Source: JACDER01 sp963717765 (GTDB lineage Bacteria; Actinomycetota; Thermoleophilia; Gaiellales; Gaiellaceae). From it: a stretch of 64,000 nt of DNA. Where the stretch lies: contig CAVQWX010000005.1 in NCBI GenBank assembly GCA_963717765.1, positions 292,866 to 356,865 of the forward strand. Reading direction: 5' to 3'. Both the position numbers and the translations under genes were made by a program. Below are positions 57,925 through 64,000 of this stretch, one piece after another. The notes beneath the pieces are model-generated. The model had not been told where the DNA came from. It did not search any database and saw only the letters and a program-made list of their open reading frames with translations. The first letter of the stretch is position 1; each line of letters begins with the position of its first letter.

Positions 57925-58706
57925 GAATTCTTTTCCTCGCCGACGTCTTCGGGCCGCCGGGGCGGCATGCGGTCGAGCAGCGCCTGCCCGGCCTCAAGGA
58001 GGAGCTCGCCGTCGACTTCTGCGTCGTGAACGGCGAGAACGCGGCCGACGGAGCCGGGCTGACGCCCAAGATCGCCGACAAGCTCCTCGCCGCCGGCGCC
58101 GACGTGGTGACGCTGGGCAACCACGTCTGGCGGCGCATGGAGATCGGCCCGTATCTCGCGCAGTCCGAGCGCGTGATCCGCCCGGCGAACCTCTCGCGGA
58201 ACGCGCCCGGCACCGGCCTGACCGTGCAACCGGCCGCCGACGGCACGCCGGTCGCCGTCCTCAACCTGCTCGGCTGGCTCTTCCTCACGCCGGCGCAGGG
58301 CCCCTTCGAGATCGTGGACGACCTGGTCGAGGAGGCGCGCCGGCGCTCGCCGATCGTTCTCGTCGACTTCCACGCCGAGGCCACGAGCGAGAAGGTGGCG
58401 ATGGCCCGCTGGCTGGACGGTCGCGTCACCGCGGTCGTCGGCACGCACACGCACGTCCAGACCAACGACGCGCGCGTGCTCGCGGGCGGGACGGCCGCGA
58501 TCAGCGACGCGGGCATGACGGGCCCGCACGAGTCGGTCATCGGCGTGGAGGCCGACCTGGCCATCCAGCGCATGCGGACCGGGATGGCAGTGCGCTTCCG
58601 ACCGGCCGAGGGCGGCGTCCGGATCGAAGGCGTCCTCGTGGAATGCGAGGCGGACGGGCGGGCGACGTCGTGCGAAGCTGTCCGGGTGCCGGTGGAGAGC
58701 GCGTGA
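57921..58706 (+). CDS. YmdB-family metallophosphodiesterase (CTG start)
   Basis: A 261-residue TIGR00282/YmdB-type calcineurin-like phosphodiesterase; YmdB of Bacillus splits 2',3'-cyclic nucleotides. The metal motifs are LADVFGPPG, NGENAADGAG, LGNHVWRRMEI, VDFHAEATSEK and GTHTHVQTND. The reading begins with RILFLADVFG, and no ATG, GTG or TTG lies in frame before it. The only start is CTG at 57921, overlapping the previous stop (CTGA), so a CTG codon is used or the start was mis-sequenced. Family length is matched only with this start. Confidence 0.82.
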   Translation: MRILFLADVFGPPGRHAVEQRLPGLKEELAVDFCVVNGENAADGAGLTPKIADKLLAAGADVVTLGNHVWRRMEIGPYLAQSERVIRPANLSRNAPGTGLTVQPAADGTPVAVLNLLGWLFLTPAQGPFEIVDDLVEEARRRSPIVLVDFHAEATSEKVAMARWLDGRVTAVVGTHTHVQTNDARVLAGGTAAISDAGMTGPHESVIGVEADLAIQRMRTGMAVRFRPAEGGVRIEGVLVECEADGRATSCEAVRVPVESA

Positions 58707-58915
58707 TGCTGGTCGGGCACGTGGAGCGTTTCAACGAGGCGGTGCACTTCGCGGGACTACGGCCCGATGCTGGCCGCGTTCGCACCCGACGCCGAGATTG
58801 CGGCGACACGGAGGAGACGGACTACGCGTGGAAGGCGGAGGGAACGCGCGCGGGCCGGATGATCCTCACCGCGCGGAACGGTCAGATCGCGCGGCTCGTG
58901 GTCACCTTCGAGTAG
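58703..58915 (+). pseudogene. NTF2-like/SnoaL-type protein, truncated
   Basis: The start GHVERFNEAV and the end GTRAGRMILTARNGQIARLVVTFE are those of a small NTF2-like (nuclear-transport-factor) fold of about 110 residues. Between them an extra base near 58757 breaks the frame of ADYGPMLAAFAPDAE, and roughly 90 bp of the expected middle is missing before DTEETDYAWK. Only about 70 codons remain. GTG overlaps the upstream stop. The internal loss makes this more likely a real defect than the single-base breaks elsewhere. Confidence 0.55.
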
Positions 58916-58943
58916 GTACGGCTTCCGGGCCTGCGGAGAGCCC

Positions 58944-60182
58944 TCACCGGCGCGCGACTCCAAACCGTCCGGGCCAGGCGAGCACGGCGAGCAGCGCGAG
59001 GAGCACCACGTCGCGGACGAGAATCGTCCATGACGCAGCGGAGTCGAAGTGCAGGGCGAAGACCCAGTAGCGGTACGGGAAATACGTCTGCGTCAGCACG
59101 CACGCGAGTGCGAAGAGCCCCGAGGCCCACAGGCCGCGCCTGCCCCAGACGAGCGGGACGAGAGGGATGAGCCAGATCAGGTACTGCGGCGAGAGCACCT
59201 TCCCCAGGGCGATGTAGGCGACCACGGCGAGCGCCGCGGCGCGAACGAGCCGCTCTCGACCCGGCTCGCCGCGGGCGTACCAGACCCACGTCCCGATGAC
59301 CGCGGCGATCTGGAGGATGCTCTGGACGTAGGCGACCACGTCCGCGAGCCGGCCGCCGAGGTTCTGTGAGCCATGGCTCGAGACCATGGTCACTCCCAGT
59401 CCGAAGAGGTGGTGCAGCGCGAGCAGCACCGCTGCCCCGAGGCTCTCGAGCTGGAGCGGGCGGCTTCCCTGCTCGGCGACGCCGTGCCAGACCCCACTCG
59501 GCGAGAGCACGAAGAAGGGAAGGAAGCAGGCGACCGCCACGGCGGCGAAGATCCCCAGGCACACGAGCGCTTCCCGCCGTCCGCGCCGCTTCCACACAAA
59601 AGCGACCGCTAGCGGTAGGAGCAACGCGGGATAGAGCTTCGCGACGAATCCGAGCCCGATCACGGCATGGCCCAGCCGCGGCCGGCCGGCGACCAGGCAG
59701 GCGATCGCCCCTGCGGTCAGTGCCGCCGGCCACAGGTCGAAGCGGGTCAGGATCACCGGCCCGACCAGGAGCGGCGAGATCCCGGCGAATCCGAGCGCCG
59801 CGATCATCCGCGCGGGACCGGCGCCCAGGCTCGTGAGCGCAACCGCCATCAGCGCCACCAGTGCGGCGCCGCAGAAGAGCATCATCCACTCGAAGCGGTG
59901 CTCGAAGGTATCGGCGGACGGATCGCCGATCGCGGGGACGACGAAGAAGGGGAGCGCGCCCGGCGGATACTCGAGGCGGACGTCGCGGTAGGGGACGGCA
60001 CCTTCCACGATCTGCGTTCCGTACCGCTGGTACAGCGGCGTGTCCTTCACCGGGTGGTGCGTGAAGAACCCGACGTGGAGGATCGCCCACGACGCCGCGA
60101 AGAGGCCGATCGCGAGCGCCGCGACCACCGCGGCGAACGGGATGTCAGCCTGTCGGGACCAGCGTTCGAGGCGCGTGCTCAC
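58944..60182 (-). CDS. Multi-pass membrane glycosyltransferase, GT87-like
   Basis: A 412-residue membrane protein with about 10 segments. The extracytoplasmic first loop has FFTHHPVKDTPLYQRYG and VPYRDVRLEYPPGALP, the DxxLYxxYG and EYPPG pattern of GT87-type polyprenyl-phosphate-mannose transferases. The later LSPQYLIWLIPLVPLV is common in the family. GTG at 60182 overlaps the upstream gene by 38 bp; ATG at 60194 is an alternative. It probably adds a sugar from a lipid donor outside the membrane. Confidence 0.75.
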   Translation of the reverse strand: MSTRLERWSRQADIPFAAVVAALAIGLFAASWAILHVGFFTHHPVKDTPLYQRYGTQIVEGAVPYRDVRLEYPPGALPFFVVPAIGDPSADTFEHRFEWMMLFCGAALVALMAVALTSLGAGPARMIAALGFAGISPLLVGPVILTRFDLWPAALTAGAIACLVAGRPRLGHAVIGLGFVAKLYPALLLPLAVAFVWKRRGRREALVCLGIFAAVAVACFLPFFVLSPSGVWHGVAEQGSRPLQLESLGAAVLLALHHLFGLGVTMVSSHGSQNLGGRLADVVAYVQSILQIAAVIGTWVWYARGEPGRERLVRAAALAVVAYIALGKVLSPQYLIWLIPLVPLVWGRRGLWASGLFALACVLTQTYFPYRYWVFALHFDSAASWTILVRDVVLLALLAVLAWPGRFGVARR

Positions 60183-61920
60183 GAGGCACAGCATCTTCCA
60201 CGGTCACCGCCTGCCGCGCCGGGTAGGCGAGGATCGCGATCGCGGCGAAGGGGAAGAACCACGGGATGTAGAGGTAGAACCAGTGCGTCAGGACGAGCTC
60301 GAAGCCGAGCAGGAGCGCCCCCGTCAGCGCGGCGAGCTGGAGAGGGCCCTTTCTCCTGGGCAGGAAGTACGAGACGACCACGCCGAGCACGAGCAGCCCC
60401 TCGAGCACCCACTGCACGGCGTGCAGGTTGGGGATGCCCGCCGCGTGGTACTGCCTCCAGTCCCACAATGAGAAGGGCGACTCTCGTCCAACCTGCCACC
60501 CGAGGGTGCGATCCCAGAAGACGCGGGCGGCGTGGAGTGGGTTCGGCTCCATGAACAGCACACAGAAAGCGGCGAGCGTCGCCGCGGCGAACCCGGCGAG
60601 GAACTTGAGCTTCTCCCGCCCGCCCTTCATGCCGTCCGGATACGACAGCCAGAGCGGCGCGATGAGCAGCGCAGCGAACTTCGTCCACCCGGCCAGCGCG
60701 GAGACCGCTCCTCGCGCCCAGGGCGAGCTGACCAGCCAGAAGCCCCAGATCAGGAACGCGGGCATGATCGCGTCGTTCGTATTCGATGCGAGCACGTACG
60801 CCGTGAACGGATACGCGGCCCACGCGAACGCGAGCGTCGCCGCGAGCCGCGAGCCGCCGAAGCGCAGGCCGACGAGCGCAAGCCCGATCAGGCAGAGGAC
60901 GTCCCAGATGATCGACGTCGCGTGCGCGGCGGGCAGGCTGTCCCACTTCCCGCTCCAGCCGAAGGCCGCGACCTCGGGCAGGTAGGCCTCGTAGGCGACG
61001 GGGCCGTACGTGTCCCCGCGCTCGTTGGCCGACTCGCAGCGTCCGTTCGTCTGGATGCGCTCCCGGATCTCACCGCTCGAGTCGGCCGGCCCGCACGGCT
61101 TGAGGGAGTCCTCGATCGGCATGTGCCCGTACGGCGACTGTCCGCTAGAGATTCGGTCGGCGCCGATGACGCCCGAGTAGCCGACGTCGATGACGGCGTG
61201 CGGCGCCTCCACGTTGATCCCGATCCGGAAGCCGACGAGGAACACCGTCGCGGCGGCGAGCAGCCAGACCGGCCAGACGGGCCGAAACGCGCTTCCCGCC
61301 GCCCGCCGCGAGCCGATCCAGATCAGGCGGCCGGCGAGGTAGAACATCGGCGGGTACGCGAGCGGAACGCTGGTGAAGATGTCCCCTTTGTTGAAGTACC
61401 AGAGCGAGACGGAGAAGAAGAGCAGCGCGATCAGGTCGAGGTTTCGCCAGGTAAAAGGCCGGCGCAGGTTGCCGAGCCCGATCAGGAAGACGGCGCAGAA
61501 CCCGAGCCAGACCCAGGTGTTGTTGATCACCGTCCCGCCGAAAGCGCCCGAGTATCCGCGCGCCATCTTCCACGCGACCTGGGCTCCCGTCCACGCCTCC
61601 AGGACGAAGCCGTTCGCGTCGTCGACGCGTCCCGAAGCGATCTCCCCGGCCTTGCCCCACCAGACCTTCACGTCCCACGCCATCGACTTCTTGTCGTAGG
61701 TCGCGTCGATCGAGCGGCCCTTCTCCGGGTAGCGCTTCAGCCACGCCGAGACCTTGTGCTCGGCGAGGAAGACCTGCTTCGCCGAGCGCTCCGTCAAATG
61801 CGGGGCGCGGGTCTTGACGCCGATCGGCGGCTGGAGCGGCGACGTCTGCGTCCCGCCGCCCGCGAGGGCCGACGGAACGAGCAGGAGCGCGAGGAGAGCC
61901 GCGAGCGCGAGCAACCGCAT
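60145..61920 (-). CDS. Large membrane protein, GT-C-like
   Basis: A 591-residue protein. Signal peptide about 1-21 (LLALAALLALLLVPSALAGG), a soluble extracytoplasmic segment (about 22-120) and then about 11-12 membrane helices. The middle loop has SGQSPYGHMPIEDS and a later YGPVAYEAYLPEVAAFGW, reminiscent of GT-C glycosyltransferases, but the canonical acidic pair is not identified. ATG at 61920 follows a TAACCT -10 box by 7 nt. It and the GT87-like gene overlap and likely share a lipid-linked sugar pathway. Confidence 0.6.
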   Translation of the reverse strand: MRLLALAALLALLLVPSALAGGGTQTSPLQPPIGVKTRAPHLTERSAKQVFLAEHKVSAWLKRYPEKGRSIDATYDKKSMAWDVKVWWGKAGEIASGRVDDANGFVLEAWTGAQVAWKMARGYSGAFGGTVINNTWVWLGFCAVFLIGLGNLRRPFTWRNLDLIALLFFSVSLWYFNKGDIFTSVPLAYPPMFYLAGRLIWIGSRRAAGSAFRPVWPVWLLAAATVFLVGFRIGINVEAPHAVIDVGYSGVIGADRISSGQSPYGHMPIEDSLKPCGPADSSGEIRERIQTNGRCESANERGDTYGPVAYEAYLPEVAAFGWSGKWDSLPAAHATSIIWDVLCLIGLALVGLRFGGSRLAATLAFAWAAYPFTAYVLASNTNDAIMPAFLIWGFWLVSSPWARGAVSALAGWTKFAALLIAPLWLSYPDGMKGGREKLKFLAGFAAATLAAFCVLFMEPNPLHAARVFWDRTLGWQVGRESPFSLWDWRQYHAAGIPNLHAVQWVLEGLLVLGVVVSYFLPRRKGPLQLAALTGALLLGFELVLTHWFYLYIPWFFPFAAIAILAYPARQAVTVEDAVPREHAPRTLVPTG

Positions 61921-61927
61921 CCGGGTC

Positions 61928-61933
61928 AGGTTA
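61928..61933 (-). promoter_or_regulatory. -10 box of the GT-C-like gene
   Basis: Minus-strand TAACCT ends 7 nt before the ATG at 61920 and overlaps the stop codon of gtrA, so the downstream pair has its own start despite same-strand neighbours. Confidence 0.5.
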
Positions 61934-62545
61934 GCGGCGCTGGCGCTCGGCCCAGGCTGAGACAACCCGCTGGGGAGCGATGGGTGAATGCGAGGCAAGG
62001 ACGCAGGGAGCGTTCGTAGCCGTAGGCTGCGGGCGCGACCGAGGACGCAGGATCGCGCCGCCCAGCGCTGCCCAGCGGCTAGTCCTCAGTCGGGTCGAGC
62101 GCTTCCTGAACGACCAGAGCTTGTTGCCGACGAAGTTGAGCGGCGTCACCAGGACGATCGCCACAGCCTGCGCCACGATCTTCCCGACTCCCAGACCGAC
62201 GAGTGCGTCGAGGATGAGCAGGTTCGCGCCCAGCGCCAGGACGGAGACGACCAGGAACCGCAGCCCCTGGTACGCGACGTGGCCGCGCTCGTGACGGAAC
62301 GTCCAGATCCGGTTCAACACGTAGTTGTTCGTCACGGCGACGAGGAACGAGCAGACGGCCGCCGGGAGATAGTGGACCCCGGCGCCGCGCAGAAGCGCGG
62401 TGTAGACGGCGAGATTGACGACGTAGCCGCTCGCACCGACGACGCAGAACTTGGCCAGCTGCACCCAGTTGTGCGGCTTGGAAAGAGCGGCGACGGCGCG
62501 CTCGCGCGTAGTCGGGACGGTGACGGCTGCGGCGCTTCGCTCCAT
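61931..62545 (-). CDS. GtrA-family protein with repeat-derived C-terminus
   Basis: A 204-residue GtrA protein. The four-helix GtrA core is at about 25-145: VQLAKFCVVGASGYVVNLAVYTALL, VTNNYVLNRIWTFR and TPLNFVGNKLWSFR. GtrA proteins move lipid-linked sugars such as undecaprenyl-phosphate-glucose across the membrane. The usual end is at about residue 145 (WSFR). Here about 57 more residues (RSTRLRTSRW…) are read, and most of them come from the dispersed repeat at 61977-62100, so the repeat appears to have replaced the original stop. ATG at 62545. Confidence 0.82.
   Translation of the reverse strand: MERSAAAVTVPTTRERAVAALSKPHNWVQLAKFCVVGASGYVVNLAVYTALLRGAGVHYLPAAVCSFLVAVTNNYVLNRIWTFRHERGHVAYQGLRFLVVSVLALGANLLILDALVGLGVGKIVAQAVAIVLVTPLNFVGNKLWSFRKRSTRLRTSRWAALGGAILRPRSRPQPTATNAPCVLASHSPIAPQRVVSAWAERQRR
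61977..62100. repeat. Dispersed intergenic repeat, copy B
   Basis: A 124-bp copy of the element at 34563-34687, with the same 31-base exact block (61998-62028). Its hairpin has one mismatch compared with copy A. It lies inside the 3' end of the gtrA reading frame, giving that gene an altered C-terminus. Confidence 0.85.
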
Positions 62546-62660
62546 CAGTCGGGCGACACTAGACGATATGGAGCGTGACCCGGCGCCTCGCTCGTAAGTT
62601 GGCGCGGGTTGCCGTCGGGATGGGCCCGGCGGTAGAGCCGCAATTACGGGAGGCGCCGGT

Positions 62661-63731
62661 ATGGCTGAGGGTACGTGGGTTGGGTTGGATGTGCATGCGC
62701 GCAAGGTGGTCGCGGGCGTGCTCGATGCGGTGAGTGGGGAGCTGCGAACGTTGCGGGTTCCGGCACGTGTCGCTGAGACGACCGAGTGGCTGGCTACGCT
62801 GCCGGCTCCGGTTCGAGTCGCGTACGAGGCGGGACCGACGGGATACGGGCTCGCGCGTGCGTGTGCGGCTACTGGGATCGGGTGCACGGTGGCTGCGCCG
62901 TCCAAGATCCCGCGTGCACCCGGGGACAAGGTTAAGACCGACCGCCGCGATGCCGAGCGGCTCGCCCGCCTGCTGCGCCTGGGTGAGTTGGTCGCCGTCC
63001 GTGTGCCCGAGCCGCACGAGGAGCAAGCCCGCGATCTCGTCCGTGCACGCGAGGATGCCCGCGGCGAGCTGATGCGGGCGCGCCACCGGCTGTCCAAGCT
63101 GCTCCTGCGCCATGGGCTCGTGTATGAGGGCAGCGCGTGGACGCTCGCGCACGATGCGTGGCTGCGCCGGCAGCGCTTCGCGGGCGCACCGCTGCGCATC
63201 GCGTTCGACGAGTCGTACGCGGCGGTCTTGCAGGCGAAGGGTCGACGTGACGCGCTCGATGCGGCGATCGTCGAGCTCGCGGCCGAGCCGCCGTTCGCCG
63301 AGGTGGTGGGACGCCTCGTCTGTCTGCGTGGAGTGGCCACGCTGACCGCGCTTGCGCTCACGCTCGAGATCGGTGACTGGCACCGGTTCCGCGCGCAGGC
63401 GCTGGGACCGTTCCTGGGGTTGACCCCGAGCGAGTCCTCGAGCGGCGAGCAGCGCAGGCTGGGAGCGATCACCAAGACCGGCAACACCCATGCTCGGCGC
63501 TTGCTGGTCGAGGCCGCGTGGCACCAGCGCCGGCCTCTGCGCGCGAGCGCCGCGCTTGAGAAGCGCAGAGCGGCGCAGCCCGCCGCGGTCCAGGCGCGGG
63601 CCGACGCGAGCGCTCGCCGCCTGCACCGCCGCTGGAACGCGCTCGAGCGCCGAGGCAAGCGCCGCACCGTGGTCGCCGTTGCCGTTGCGCGCGAACTGGC
63701 CGGGCACTGCTGGGCGCTGGCGACGATGTAG
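62661..63731 (+). mobile_element. IS110-family transposase
   Basis: A 356-residue IS110-type DEDD transposase. The catalytic residues are Asp10 (VGLDVHARKV), Glu56 (AYEAGPTGYG), and Asp94 and Asp97 (KTDRRDAERLARLL). The C-terminal Transposase_20 domain has LVCLRGVATLTALALTLEIG and GLTPSESSSGEQRR…GNTHARRLLVEAAW. A strong GGGAGG site precedes the ATG. IS110 elements lack inverted ends; the element probably runs from near 62580 to somewhere after 63731, but neither edge can be fixed. Intact, so possibly active. Confidence 0.88.
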
Positions 63732-63950
63732 CCGCTTAAGCTCAGCGGCTGCGAGCGAAGAGCGCACGCGCGACCAAGGCGCGAGGAGTGACCCGCGGTT
63801 CAGCTATGAGCAGCCCACGCAGCCACGCTCGACTCTAGAGAGCGGCACCGCTCCTCACCTCGCACACCACGTCATGCGGTTCCGACCCGCGTATATCAGC
63901 CCAGACACAGGCGTCGACACCAGCGGGTGCGCTCTTCCCTCGCACAACAA
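63732..63950. other. Downstream region of the insertion sequence
   Basis: No gene is seen in this 219-bp segment. The stretch near 63745-63800 has repeated GCGAGC/GCGCGACC units and may belong to the IS right end, which in this family contains the recombination site. Confidence 0.4.
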
Positions 63951-63972
63951 AAGGCCCGCTCACGCGGGCCTT
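63951..63972 (-). terminator. Intrinsic terminator for a gene beyond the right edge
   Basis: Perfect 9-bp stem AAGGCCCGC-TCAC-GCGGGCCTT. On the minus strand it is followed by TTTTGTTGT, a usable U-tract, so it should end a minus-strand transcript entering from the right. That gene is not in the window. Confidence 0.75.
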
Positions 63973-64000
63973 CAGGCCGTGCCGACTTGACAAGGATCAC

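Noticed and set aside
63735..63800. A third copy of the dispersed repeat after the insertion sequence
   Set aside because: It has similar GCGCGACC-type units, but no block longer than about 8 bases matches copies A and B.
1..64000. tRNA, rRNA, CRISPR array or replication origin
   Set aside because: No cloverleaf-like segment with a TTCGA arm and anticodon stem, no regular 20-40-bp repeat-spacer series and no DnaA-box cluster were seen.

Overview
The window is a high-GC bacterial chromosome segment with dense coding. Most gene junctions overlap by 4 bp (ATGA, GTGA, TTGA), and GTG and TTG starts are common. Gene content points to an actinobacterium, most likely of class Thermoleophilia (Gaiellales or Solirubrobacterales type). 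The signs are futalosine-pathway menaquinone genes (mqnA, mqnC), a split cytochrome b with a subunit IV-cytochrome c fusion and a Rieske protein with an extra membrane anchor, and -10 boxes placed 6-8 nt before the start codon. This placement is inference from gene content and style, not a phylogeny.

Layout. 0-2.9 kb: a partial TetR regulator, a DegT aminotransferase, an NDP-sugar epimerase and an alpha/beta hydrolase. 2.9-4.5 kb: a subtilisin-inhibitor-like secreted protein, then an autoregulated ArsR-SRPBCC-YCII group. 4.5-10.6 kb: a surface-glycan operon (two ATP-grasp ligases around a deacetylase-like protein, a GT4 glycosyltransferase, a methyltransferase, a flippase). 10.6-13.5 kb: ZIP transporter and multicopper oxidase, divergent from a DtxR regulator. 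13.7-16.3 kb: membrane protein, small ORF, RHH/PIN toxin-antitoxin, PIG-L deacetylase. 16.5-18.9 kb: O-antigen ligase-like protein and a FlgD/Ig-like protein. 18.9-25.7 kb: a sulfur operon (flavoprotein, two-subunit fumarase, phosphosulfolactate synthase, CysH, APS kinase, Sat, TauE). 25.8-28.6 kb: LysR with a maleylacetate reductase-like enzyme and an M23 peptidase. 28.6-34.1 kb: CapD-like dehydratase, aminotransferase, DedA protein and a phosphodiester glycosidase. 34.1-36.1 kb: cupin, intradiol dioxygenase, P-loop kinase. 36.2-48.3 kb: a radical SAM protein of unknown function, mqnC, and convergently a roughly 9.5-kb cyclase/ubiD/bc complex/ubiX/menG/polyprenyl synthase/mqnA operon. 48.4-52.1 kb: Phd/PIN toxin-antitoxin and a receptor-like adenylyl cyclase. 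52.2-56.9 kb: ABC transporter with hemB and hemL. 57.1-62.5 kb: LytM-like protein, YmdB phosphodiesterase, membrane glycosyltransferases, GtrA. 62.7-63.7 kb: an IS110-family insertion sequence.

How it fits together. The 38.9-48.3 kb operon joins menaquinone synthesis to the complex that oxidises it. The 18.9-25.7 kb operon activates sulfate, reduces it to sulfite and contains an enzyme that adds sulfite to phosphoenolpyruvate, followed by a sulfite/sulfonate exporter, so it reads as a sulfonate-making route. Several genes are broken as assembled (FlgD-like, tauE, sat, mqnC, a 64-residue ORF, hemB, an NTF2-like gene). Nearly all breaks are single extra bases in short clusters, which looks more like unpolished sequence than real decay. 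No tRNA, rRNA, CRISPR array or replication origin was seen.
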